Below are positions 1-5,731 of a stretch of DNA of 7,543 bases, piece after piece. Source of the stretch: Bacteroidota bacterium. GTDB taxonomy: Bacteria > Bacteroidota > Bacteroidia > Chitinophagales > Chitinophagaceae. Both the position numbers and the translations under genes were made by a program. The notes beneath the pieces were generated by a model, which saw nothing but the letters and a program-made list of their open reading frames with translations, was not told the DNA's origin and did not search any database. The stretch lies in contig JAGWTX010000106.1 in the NCBI GenBank assembly GCA_028875955.1, positions 1 to 7,543 on the forward strand, written 5' to 3'. Positions within the stretch are counted from its first letter, which is position 1, and every line of letters begins with the position of its first letter.

Positions 1-777
1 AAAGTGGGCAACTTTATCATCATCAAAAAGAAAAACAGTCAATCGGCTACGGAAGAATCCGAAAGCAGAAGACGCAGCAATTATGATTTCAGGGTGGAGC
101 GCCGGCCAAGAAGAAGAAGCAATATCAGCACCAACTGGTGGATCATGGATCTCGGTTTTGCGAATATGCGTGACAATACCAATTATCCTGCTGCACAAGC
201 CGGTGGTTTTTACAAAGTGCTTAGACCTGCGGATGGCCCGGTTACCCAGAACAGCAATAAGCTGATTACCGGCAAATCGAGCAATGTGAACCTCTGGTTC
301 TTTATGCAGAAACTAAACATTGTAAAACATGTTGTGAACCTGAAATATGGACTGGGTCTGGAAATGTATAATTTCCGGTATGATACGCATCTGAGTTACC
401 GCAATGATCCGCAACCCTATGCCTTCAATGATTCCATCGGTTTCTCCAAGAACAAACTGTATGTAGAGTACCTCACCGTACCCATCATGCTTAACATCAA
501 TACAACCCCCGACAGTCGAAGAGGTTTCAGCTTCAGCGTGGGTGTCAGCGCCGGCTATCTTACCAATAGCCGCAATAAACAGATCAGCGCCGAAAGGGGT
601 AAGCAAAAAATAAAAGGCGATTTCAATTTTGAACCCTGGCGGCTGGCAACGATTGCCGAACTGGGTCTGGGTCCGGTAAGGTTATATGGCAGTTATAGCC
701 TGAACCGCCTGCAGAAAGACATTACCCAGGTGGAACAATACCCATACACAGTAGGTATTCGTTTTAGCAGCTGGTAA
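1..777 (+). CDS. Outer-membrane beta-barrel protein (PorT-like), 5' end missing
   Basis: The reading frame is open from the left edge, so the true start lies upstream. The GTG at position 4 is probably an internal valine. The visible 258 residues begin with a polar, very basic stretch containing SRRRS and RRPRRRS. This is followed by alternating aromatic/polar strands typical of an eight-strand outer-membrane barrel: NWWIMDLGFAN, LKYGLGLEMYNFRY, VEYLTVPIMLNI, GFSFSVGVSAGYL, WRLATIAELGLGPVRLYGSY. The protein ends VGIRFSSW, close to the C-terminal aromatic residue usual for barrel proteins. The strand pattern and the motif of a short barrel strand followed by 'YLTVPIML' resemble the PorT/OMP_b-brl_2 group common in Bacteroidota. 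The likely location is the outer membrane; the substrate or partner is unknown. A strong terminator follows the stop. The barrel assignment is fairly secure, but any specific function is not. Confidence 0.75.
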   Translation, partial: KVGNFIIIKKKNSQSATEESESRRRSNYDFRVERRPRRRSNISTNWWIMDLGFANMRDNTNYPAAQAGGFYKVLRPADGPVTQNSNKLITGKSSNVNLWFFMQKLNIVKHVVNLKYGLGLEMYNFRYDTHLSYRNDPQPYAFNDSIGFSKNKLYVEYLTVPIMLNINTTPDSRRGFSFSVGVSAGYLTNSRNKQISAERGKQKIKGDFNFEPWRLATIAELGLGPVRLYGSYSLNRLQKDITQVEQYPYTVGIRFSSW

Positions 778-812
778 ACGCAAAAGTTTTTTCTTTCTCA
801 TGTTATATTACC

Positions 813-843
813 GACGCTCCTTTTCCAGGGAGCGTCTTTTTTT
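813..843 (+). terminator. Intrinsic terminator after the outer-membrane protein gene
   Basis: GACGCTCC (813-820) pairs perfectly with GGAGCGTC (829-836) around an 8-base loop, and the stem is followed directly by seven T residues (837-843). It lies 35 bases after the barrel gene's stop codon and points the same way. It separates that transcript from the L,D-transpeptidase gene. Confidence 0.85.
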
Positions 844-947
844 CCATAAATAACCTTCCATGATCGCCCTTCATTAACTTAATTTTTGGTGAATTAACCC
901 GACCACAACAATTGATTGAAATAGTTTGCTTTCAAAATAAAAATCCT

Positions 948-1490
948 ATGAAAGCCGCTATGTATTTTTCTTTTTTGGGTATGGCATCCGTTGCACTTAC
1001 TTCCTTTAAAAAAACGGTTCCGCTGAATATGCATTATGCCACCAGCAATACCTATAAAGTGTTGATCGTAAAAAATACATATGAATTAAGGGTGTTTGAT
1101 TCGAGTGGGGAATGGATCGTTACCTACCCTGTGGTTTTTGGCAACAAGGATCTGGGGGATAAGATGATGCAGGGCGACAGAAAAACACCCGAAGGTATTT
1201 TTCATATCCGGAATAAGAGAAAACATGAAAAATGGAATGCCTTTATCCTGCTGGATTATCCAACGGAAGAAAGTTACCGGAAATTCCAGGAAAGGAAATC
1301 GGAAGGGCTGATACCGGTAAATGCAGAAATCGGGGGAGGCATCGGCATACATGGAACCTGGCCGCACGAGGATTATGCCATCGATCAGTATCAGAACTGG
1401 ACCGAAGGATGCATCAGTACCAAGAATGATTATATACAGGAGATCTTCCGACTTTTACCGGTAGGTACCCAGGTGGAGATCAGGAGATAG
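948..1490 (+). CDS. L,D-transpeptidase (YkuD/YafK-type catalytic domain), exported
   Basis: The 180-residue product carries a YkuD-type catalytic domain. These enzymes use a cysteine to form or cut 3-3 crosslinks in peptidoglycan, or to attach or release proteins, in the periplasm. Visible signatures are the substrate-lid stretch GDRKTPEGIFHI (residues 76-87), IGIHG with the conserved His135, and TEGCIS with the presumed nucleophile Cys155. The spacing fits the family's His-X(n)-Gly-Cys arrangement. The usual SHGC is replaced by TEGC and the usual arginine/asparagine after the cysteine by Ile-Ser, closer to the YafK style. Residues 4-19 are hydrophobic after a single lysine, consistent with a weak signal peptide or anchor. 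I chose ATG 948 because the signal sequence then begins at the N terminus; an in-frame TTG at 912 would put twelve unlikely residues before it. The gene converges on serS with 25 bases between. Which crosslink or substrate it handles is not visible. Confidence 0.85.
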   Translation: MKAAMYFSFLGMASVALTSFKKTVPLNMHYATSNTYKVLIVKNTYELRVFDSSGEWIVTYPVVFGNKDLGDKMMQGDRKTPEGIFHIRNKRKHEKWNAFILLDYPTEESYRKFQERKSEGLIPVNAEIGGGIGIHGTWPHEDYAIDQYQNWTEGCISTKNDYIQEIFRLLPVGTQVEIRR

Positions 1491-1515
1491 CCTTTTTGCA
1501 AATGGCCCTGACCGT

Positions 1516-2787
1516 TTATCCGATCTTTTCAGCCCCGAAATATGCATGCAACACTTGGGGTAATCGGATTCCTTCGGCAGACTGGTTGTTTTCTAGCAGA
1601 CAGGCCACAATTCTGGGCAAAGCCAGTGAACTTCCATTCAGGGAATGGGCCAGTTGCATTTTACCTGCTGCATCCTTATACCTGCATTTCATGCGGTTTG
1701 TCTGGAAGCTTTCAAAATTACTCACGCTGCTCACTTCCAGCCAGCGTTCCTGAGCGGCACTGAATACTTCAAAGTCGTAAGTGATCGCACTGGCAAATCC
1801 CATATCACCCCCGCAAAGCCGTAAAATGCGATAAGGCAATTCGAGTGAAACGAGCAGGCTTTCCACATGTGCCACCATTTCATCCAGTACAGCGTAGCTT
1901 TTTTCAGGATCCACGATCTGTATGATTTCAACTTTTTCAAACTGATGAACCCGGTTTAGCCCACGGACATCCTTTCCAAAGCTGCCTGCTTCTCTTCTGA
2001 AGCAGGGAGAGTAGGCCGTCATTTTTATGGGCAGCTCTTCCCATTTCAGGATCGTATCCCGGTAAATATTCGTAACAGGTACTTCCGCGGTGGGAATCAG
2101 GTAAAAATTATCTGCCGTCGCATGGTACATCTGGCCTTCCTTATCCGGTAACTGACCCGTTGCAAAAGCGCTGGCTTCATTTACCATAAAAGGAGGCAGA
2201 TATTCGGTATAACCCGCATCGGTATTGAAATTGAGGAAATATTGCACCAAAGCCCTTTGCAGTTTGGCACCCTTCCCTTTGTACAGGGGGAATCCGCTGC
2301 CGGTAATCTTGGCACCTGTTTCAAAATCTATCAAATCATATTGTTTGATCAGGTCCCAGTGTGGTACTGCATCAGCAGCCAAAACCGGTTTTTCCCCACC
2401 TTCCCTGACAACTACATTCTCCTCGGGCGACTTGCCTTCCGGAACATCCGCAGACGGCAGATTGGGCAGGAGAACCAGGGTATCCTGCAATTCCTTCTCC
2501 ACTTTTGCCATTTGTTCTTTCAGGGGTTCCAGCGTGGCTTTCCAACCGGCCACTTCATTCTTGATGCTTTCAGCATCTTCTTTTTTCCCGCCCGCCATCA
2601 GTTTCCCGATTTCCCTGGAAGCCGTATTTACCTTGGCCTGGGTCGCATCAAAATCCGCCTGTAATTTTTTTCTTTCATTGTCCAGCGCCACAATGATATC
2701 CACCAGTTCGGGCTGTCCGAAATGTTTAACTTTTAGTCTTTTTTTTACTTCTTCGGTATTGTTTCGCAATACACTCACTTGTAACAT
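1516..2787 (-). CDS. serS: Seryl-tRNA synthetase
   Basis: This is a class II aminoacyl-tRNA synthetase that charges tRNA-Ser (and tRNA-Sec where present) with serine in the cytoplasm. The 423-residue length is full for the bacterial enzyme. Residues about 1-105 form the lysine/glutamate-rich antiparallel coiled-coil arm that grips the long variable arm of tRNA-Ser. The catalytic core follows: PPFMVNE (198-204) in the motif 1 area, the serine-site TAEVP (233-237), motif 2 with FRREAGSFGKD (263-273) and RVHQFEK (279-285), and motif 3 with NGSSLALPR (384-392) supplying the ATP-binding arginine. No key residue appears missing. Start ATG 2787 fits the family N terminus (MLQVSVLRNN) and lies just downstream of a consensus -7 box. 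It is transcribed divergently from the small gene at 2862 and convergently with the L,D-transpeptidase gene. Confidence 0.97.
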   Translation of the reverse strand: MLQVSVLRNNTEEVKKRLKVKHFGQPELVDIIVALDNERKKLQADFDATQAKVNTASREIGKLMAGGKKEDAESIKNEVAGWKATLEPLKEQMAKVEKELQDTLVLLPNLPSADVPEGKSPEENVVVREGGEKPVLAADAVPHWDLIKQYDLIDFETGAKITGSGFPLYKGKGAKLQRALVQYFLNFNTDAGYTEYLPPFMVNEASAFATGQLPDKEGQMYHATADNFYLIPTAEVPVTNIYRDTILKWEELPIKMTAYSPCFRREAGSFGKDVRGLNRVHQFEKVEIIQIVDPEKSYAVLDEMVAHVESLLVSLELPYRILRLCGGDMGFASAITYDFEVFSAAQERWLEVSSVSNFESFQTNRMKCRYKDAAGKMQLAHSLNGSSLALPRIVACLLENNQSAEGIRLPQVLHAYFGAEKIG

Positions 2788-2804
2788 ATCAGGTCTGTTT
2801 TGCG

Positions 2805-2812
2805 CAAAGATA
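2805..2812 (-). promoter_or_regulatory. Probable Bacteroidota -7 promoter box for serS
   Basis: On the minus strand this reads TATCTTTG, an exact match to the Bacteroidota -7 consensus TAnnTTTG. It lies 17 bases before the serS ATG, implying a short leader of roughly a dozen bases. I see no good TTG-type -33 element about 19-21 bases upstream, so the call rests on the -7 box and its position. Confidence 0.5.
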
Positions 2813-2848
2813 ACTTTTGCAGGGTGATGACGGCATCTCTCTGGGGTT

Positions 2849-2856
2849 TACCTTTG
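2849..2856 (+). promoter_or_regulatory. Probable -7 promoter box directly before the unknown gene at 2862
   Basis: TACCTTTG matches TAnnTTTG exactly and ends five bases before ATG 2862. Transcription would begin at or next to the start codon, giving a leaderless or nearly leaderless message. A clear -33 TTG is not seen. The box favours ATG 2862 over the upstream TTG at 2817, since that start would put the promoter inside the coding region. Confidence 0.45.
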
Positions 2857-2861
2857 CGGAT

Positions 2862-3206
2862 ATGTTTATTTCAGACGATTTACAGCAAAGATGGTGGGCA
2901 CTGGAAGCCAAACTTATGGACAGATTCGGGAAAAAGCCTGATCTGGAGGCGATCCTGTTCCTGATCGGGATGCAGGAAACGGGGTTTATAACCGAAAAGA
3001 TATCCAAAGAGCAAAAACAAGACCTGATGCATGTGGCTGTCTGCAAAGTACTCAGCCAGAGCGGCTATTATATACTGGAAGGGCATGATGAAGAGGGCTG
3101 GCCGCACTATAAACAGGTAAAGGAACTGCCGGTAATGGTGCTGCCGGAACAGGAGAACTTTATCAAGGACCACGTGTTATTATACTTTGCGCAGCAGGAA
3201 TTTTGA
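2862..3206 (+). CDS. Conserved-looking small protein of unknown function, next to serS
   Basis: The product is 114 residues, soluble and acidic to neutral, with no signal peptide or membrane segment. I do not recognise a named domain. Its composition is that of a folded cytoplasmic protein: helical stretches around DLQQRWWALEAKLMDRFG and PDLEAILFLIGMQETGF, then KEQKQDLMHVAVCKVLS, GYYILEGHDEEGWPHY and a hydrophobic C-terminal end. I have the impression that similar proteins with the KPD, KQDLMH and DGWPH elements recur in Bacteroidota genomes as 'hypothetical protein', but this is memory, not a search. His51 in DLMH and Cys55 could be functional residues; that is speculative. The start ATG 2862 is chosen over TTG 2817 because of the promoter box just before it. 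The gene is divergent from serS and has its own stop before the gcvH promoter, so it is probably transcribed alone. Confidence 0.8.
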   Translation: MFISDDLQQRWWALEAKLMDRFGKKPDLEAILFLIGMQETGFITEKISKEQKQDLMHVAVCKVLSQSGYYILEGHDEEGWPHYKQVKELPVMVLPEQENFIKDHVLLYFAQQEF

Positions 3207-3257
3207 ATATAAAATGCAGTAGCAGCAACGGTTTGGGCTTCTCCGGGTGAGAAATCC

Positions 3258-3287
3258 TTTGCTTCAGCCATTTTTTATCCATATTTG
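3258..3287 (+). promoter_or_regulatory. Probable Bacteroidota promoter for gcvH
   Basis: TTTG at 3258-3261 matches the -33 element, and CATATTTG at 3280-3287 matches the -7 consensus TAnnTTTG with one mismatch. The spacer is 18 bases, close to the 19-21 usual for this phylum. The predicted start of transcription is about 15 bases before the gcvH ATG, the same short-leader layout as at serS. Confidence 0.45.
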
Positions 3288-3307
3288 CAATACAAAAACC
3301 TACCCTT

Positions 3308-3685
3308 ATGAATTTTCCCGCAGATGTTCGCTACACAAAAGACCATGAATGGATTCGCCTAGAAGGCAATATTGCCACCATCGGTATTACCGATTTTGCC
3401 CAGCATGAACTAGGTGATATTGTATATGTAGATATCAATTCAACCGGAAAAACCCTGTCTGCCGAAGAAATTTTCGGAACCGTTGAAGCGGTAAAAACGG
3501 TCAGCGACCTGTTTCTGCCTGTAGCCGGTACCGTAAATGAGGTGAACCCATTGCTGGAAAAACAACCGGAACTGGTCAATACCGACCCTTATGGAGACGG
3601 ATGGATGATCAAAATGACGGTTACCGATACTGCAACGGTTGATGCCCTCATGGATGCTGCGGCCTATACTTCTTTGGTAGGTTAA
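3308..3685 (+). CDS. gcvH: Glycine cleavage system H protein
   Basis: GcvH is the lipoylated carrier that shuttles the aminomethyl group and electrons between the P, T and L proteins of the glycine cleavage system in the cytoplasm. It can also serve as an entry point for lipoyl groups. The 125-residue length is normal. The N terminus contains TKDHEW (10-15) and the signature [17 protein letters not shown] (26-42). The lipoyl attachment site lies in [12 protein letters not shown] with Lys63 as the modified residue, and the family's [10 protein letters not shown] (91-100) follows. All expected key residues are present. The start is ATG 3308, with a promoter-like sequence just upstream. The genes for the P and T proteins are not nearby, which is common in Bacteroidota, where the system is often dispersed. 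No clear terminator separates it from the sigma factor 62 bases downstream, so some read-through is possible. Confidence 0.97.
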   Translation: MNFPADVRYTKDHEWIRLEGNIATIGITDFAQHELGDIVYVDINSTGKTLSAEEIFGTVEAVKTVSDLFLPVAGTVNEVNPLLEKQPELVNTDPYGDGWMIKMTVTDTATVDALMDAAAYTSLVG

Positions 3686-3747
3686 AACCAAACGCGATTG
3701 TACTCCGTATATCCTATTATCAACCTTGAAACCCAGTTAACCTGCTT

Positions 3748-4290
3748 TTGGAAGTAGTTAAAAAATACAGCGAACCGGAACTGATCCAGTTGCTCAGGCA
3801 ACGGCAACAGTCTGCATTCACCTATCTGTATGATAATTATTCCGGGGCATTGAATACCATCGTCCAGAATATCGTGAATGATGAGGAACTGGCCAGCGAT
3901 GTATTGCAGGAGGTCTTTGTAAAGATCTGGAAACAGATCGAAAGCTATGACAGCAGCAAAGGCAGGCTCTTTACCTGGATGCTGAATATAGCCCGGAATG
4001 CTTCCATCGATACCATCCGAAGCAAGAGCTACCAGAACAGCAGGCAAAACCGGGAGTTGACAGAAGACGTATATGCTTCAGGGGGAACCAGTGAAACAAA
4101 GACCGATCAGATCGGTCTGCGTAAAATGGTGAACAACCTGAAAGAAGAGTATAAGGTGCTGGTTGAATTATCTTATTTTCAGGGATACACCCAGGATGAA
4201 ATATCCAAAATGCTGGGTTTGCCCCTGGGTACGGTAAAAACCAGGTTGAGAACCGCATTAATTCAATTAAGAGAAATTATTATACCATAA
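3748..4290 (+). CDS. ECF-type RNA polymerase sigma factor (sigma-70 family)
   Basis: This is an alternative sigma factor that directs RNA polymerase to a specific set of promoters. Region 2 spans about residues 22-91, with DVLQEVFVKIW (51-61) for core binding and SKGRLFTWMLNIARN (70-84), a classic ECF signature. Region 4 spans about 122-178, with the helix-turn-helix YTQDEISKMLGLPLGTVKTR (147-166) that reads the -35 element. The 180-residue length is typical of ECF factors, and there is no region 1.1 or 3. No in-frame ATG exists before residue 78, and an in-frame stop lies at 3727-3729, so translation must begin at a non-ATG codon. TTG 3748 gives a normal N terminus (MEVVKKYSEPEL). The partner anti-sigma gene follows after one base, so the two are surely cotranscribed. 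The regulon and the inducing signal are not deducible. Confidence 0.93.
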   Translation: MEVVKKYSEPELIQLLRQRQQSAFTYLYDNYSGALNTIVQNIVNDEELASDVLQEVFVKIWKQIESYDSSKGRLFTWMLNIARNASIDTIRSKSYQNSRQNRELTEDVYASGGTSETKTDQIGLRKMVNNLKEEYKVLVELSYFQGYTQDEISKMLGLPLGTVKTRLRTALIQLREIIIP

Positions 4291-4291
4291 A

Positions 4292-5071
4292 GTGGATATC
4301 AAGGCTTACATAGAAACGGGTGTGATCGAAAGCTATGTTTTAGGCATGGCTGAAGCACAGGAGGTCGCAGAACTGGAGCGTCTTCGTCTTCAGTATCCTG
4401 AAATACAGGAAGCCATCGACTCCTTTGAAGCCGCCCTGGAAAAACAGGCCATGGCTGCTGCCACAGCCCCCTCTCCCCAGGTAAAAGCCAACCTGCTGGC
4501 ATCCCTGAATTTCGAGAAGGAGGAGGAAAAGACAAAACGGGTATCCATGAACCTGAGCCGTTTTGTTGCCGCCGCCTCTATTATTCTCCTGGTGGCGAGT
4601 GCCGCTTTGAATGTCTATTATTACAACCAGTTCAAATCCACTTCCCTTGCCTACCAGGCATTGCTGGTTGAAAAAAACAGCCTGTTTGCTGAGAACCAGA
4701 ATTCCCAGACAAAGGCCCTGGATCTTTACAACAGTATGCAATTGATGAGCGACCCCTCTTTTACAAAAATATCCATGCCGGGTATTCCGGGTAAAGAGGG
4801 CAATCTGGCTACCGTTTTCTGGAATGAGAAATCAAAAGATGTGTATTTGCTGGCAAATAAACTTCCGTCAGCCGCTCCTGATAAACAATACCAACTTTGG
4901 GCCATTGTGGACGGCAAACCGGTGGATGCAGGTCTGATCGGCGCTTGTGCGGGTCTTTGTAAGATGAAGAATATCCCCAAAGCATCCCTGTTTGCCATTA
5001 CCCTGGAAAAGAAAGGCGGCAGCCCGACACCTACGCTCGACCAGATGTATGTTGCCGGAAAAGTAGGTTAA
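4292..5071 (+). CDS. Anti-sigma factor, RskA-like, single-pass membrane protein
   Basis: The 259-residue protein has an N-terminal cytoplasmic domain of about 85 residues with the anti-sigma pattern IETGVIESYVLGMAEAQEVA (7-26), one transmembrane segment at about 90-110 (FVAAASIILLVASAALNVYY), and an outside C-terminal domain. The C-terminal part has the RskA signature: KQYQLWAIVDGKPVDAG (198-214) and FAITLEKKGGSPTPT (234-248). The family holds its ECF sigma factor at the inner membrane until a signal releases it, often by proteolysis. The N-terminal domain has no His-Cys-Cys zinc motif, so it is not a zinc-binding ZAS type. Start GTG 4292 lies one base after the sigma factor's stop; the first in-frame ATG (residue 19) would remove part of the sigma-binding domain. 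A coiled-coil-like stretch (about 115-150) follows the membrane segment. The VanZ-like gene begins 32 bases downstream. Confidence 0.9.
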   Translation: MDIKAYIETGVIESYVLGMAEAQEVAELERLRLQYPEIQEAIDSFEAALEKQAMAAATAPSPQVKANLLASLNFEKEEEKTKRVSMNLSRFVAAASIILLVASAALNVYYYNQFKSTSLAYQALLVEKNSLFAENQNSQTKALDLYNSMQLMSDPSFTKISMPGIPGKEGNLATVFWNEKSKDVYLLANKLPSAAPDKQYQLWAIVDGKPVDAGLIGACAGLCKMKNIPKASLFAITLEKKGGSPTPTLDQMYVAGKVG

Positions 5072-5103
5072 TCGTACATTTCATCCCCAACAACCCATCT
5101 TTC

Positions 5104-5487
5104 TTGACGCACAAACATTTTATCCCCGCTATTCTCTGGTTTCTGGGTATTCTGGTCTTATTATGCCTGCCCGGTTCCGCGATACCCAAGTACCCCTGGT
5201 TAGCTATAATCCATGCCGACAAATGGATACATATTTTTCTTTTCTGCATACTGGGTATCCTGCTCAATCACCCCCTGCGGTACAGCCGTTATAGTTCCGG
5301 ACAAAAAAAACAATGGATGATTTGGGTAATGGCAGGTGGCATCCTATATGGGATAACCATGGAATTTGTACAGAAATGGTGGATCCCCAACCGCTCATTT
5401 GAAATAAAAGATATCCTCGCCGACAGCCTGGGTTGCGGGATGGCTTATTTGATCGCTTATGGAAAAGGATGGCAGAAGGTTGTATAA
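5104..5487 (+). CDS. VanZ-family small membrane protein
   Basis: The 127-residue protein matches the VanZ-like family: a first membrane segment (about 6-24), a second beginning ADKWIHIFLFCILGILL (38-54), a third around IWVMAGGILYGITMEFVQ (73-90), and a fourth after IKDILADSLGCGMAYLIAY (101-119). The family's polar signature, Asp39-Lys40 and His43, then Glu87 and Gln90, Arg97, and Asp103/Asp107, is intact. VanZ of vancomycin-resistance clusters confers low-level teicoplanin resistance, but most family members in Bacteroidota have no known role, and nothing here suggests an antibiotic-resistance cluster. The start TTG 5104 is the only sensible choice: no ATG exists before residue 72. VanZ-like genes commonly lie just after gcvH in this phylum (from memory); here the sigma/anti-sigma pair lies between them. 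The gene is probably the last of the sigma-factor transcript. Its stop codon runs into the A-tract of the next hairpin. Confidence 0.85.
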   Translation: MTHKHFIPAILWFLGILVLLCLPGSAIPKYPWLAIIHADKWIHIFLFCILGILLNHPLRYSRYSSGQKKQWMIWVMAGGILYGITMEFVQKWWIPNRSFEIKDILADSLGCGMAYLIAYGKGWQKVV

Positions 5488-5516
5488 AAAAATTGGTCCC
5501 GATAGAAATCGGGACC
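5486..5516 (-). terminator. Intrinsic terminator, oriented for the cbb3-assembly transcript
   Basis: GGTCCCGAT (5495-5503) and ATCGGGACC (5508-5516) form a perfect 9-bp stem around the loop AGAA. Seven A residues at 5486-5492 lie on its left side, so a T-tract follows the stem only on the minus strand. There is no T-tract on the + strand side. The hairpin is therefore best read as ending transcripts that come from ccoG-fixH-TauE on the right, about 215 bases past the last stop codon. It may also slow read-through from VanZ. Palindromes built on CCCGAT...ATCGGG recur in Bacteroidota genomes in my experience. Confidence 0.6.
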
Positions 5517-5729
5517 GCAACCAAAACTAACTGCTTATGAGAAAATTATACTACTTAATCTGTTTTATATAGTAACGCAATTCTTGTGCCATTGGTTTTA
5601 TATCTATTGTTAAACCTTTCTAAATTAGATGCAAACCCTTTCTTTTGCGTTGCCTGAGCAAATATCAAATTAATAGATGGAAGATTTTGTCTGCGGTTTA
5701 ACAAGAAAATGTTAAAGCCTTTTAAAGCC
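5517..5729. other. AT-rich intergenic stretch with no recognised gene
   Basis: I count 61 G/C in the 200 bases 5521-5720, about 30%, against about 52% in the 60 bases 5881-5940. No tRNA or conserved RNA shape is apparent. Two short reading frames exist. On the + strand, 5537-5572 reads MRKLYYLICFI, which looks like the start of a signal peptide cut short by TAG and TAA. On the minus strand a frame open to 5555 ends ERFNNRYKTNGTRIALLYKTD; a TTG at 5704 would give 49 residues. Neither is supported well enough to call a gene. The low GC suggests acquired or decaying DNA. Confidence 0.5.
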
Positions 5730-5731
5730 TT
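5712..5731. repeat. Perfect tandem duplication of a 10-base unit at the TauE-like stop codon
   Basis: TTAAAGCCTT occurs twice back to back (5712-5721 and 5722-5731). The second copy covers two of the three bases of the TauE-like gene's stop codon (5730-5732). It marks the border between normal-GC coding sequence and the AT-rich stretch. It could be a slippage product or the scar of an insertion or deletion. Confidence 0.6.

Noticed and set aside
881..888. AATTTTTG as a -7 box for the L,D-transpeptidase gene
   Set aside because: It has one mismatch, no -33 element at the right spacing, and lies 59 bases from the start codon; too weak to list as a feature.
912..947. TTG-initiated N-terminal extension of the L,D-transpeptidase
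   Set aside because: The twelve extra residues would bury the signal sequence; ATG 948 gives a normal exported N terminus.
2225..2827. 200-codon open frame on the + strand
   Set aside because: It lies antisense to serS, whose product is complete and unmistakable; its translation is low-complexity (serine/phenylalanine-rich) with no domain.
3674..3692. Possible hairpin TTTGGT...ACCAAA at the end of gcvH
   Set aside because: The stem is short and AT-rich and no T-tract follows on either strand, so it does not qualify as a terminator.
3682..4047. 121-codon open frame on the - strand
   Set aside because: It is antisense to the sigma factor's region 2; its protein is a shadow with no motif.
4340..4741. 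133-codon open frame on the - strand
   Set aside because: It is antisense to the anti-sigma gene and has no start context or recognisable features.
5104..5487. VanZ as evidence of glycopeptide resistance
   Set aside because: No vanHAX, vanRS or vanY-like gene is present; VanZ-like proteins are widespread in bacteria without such resistance.
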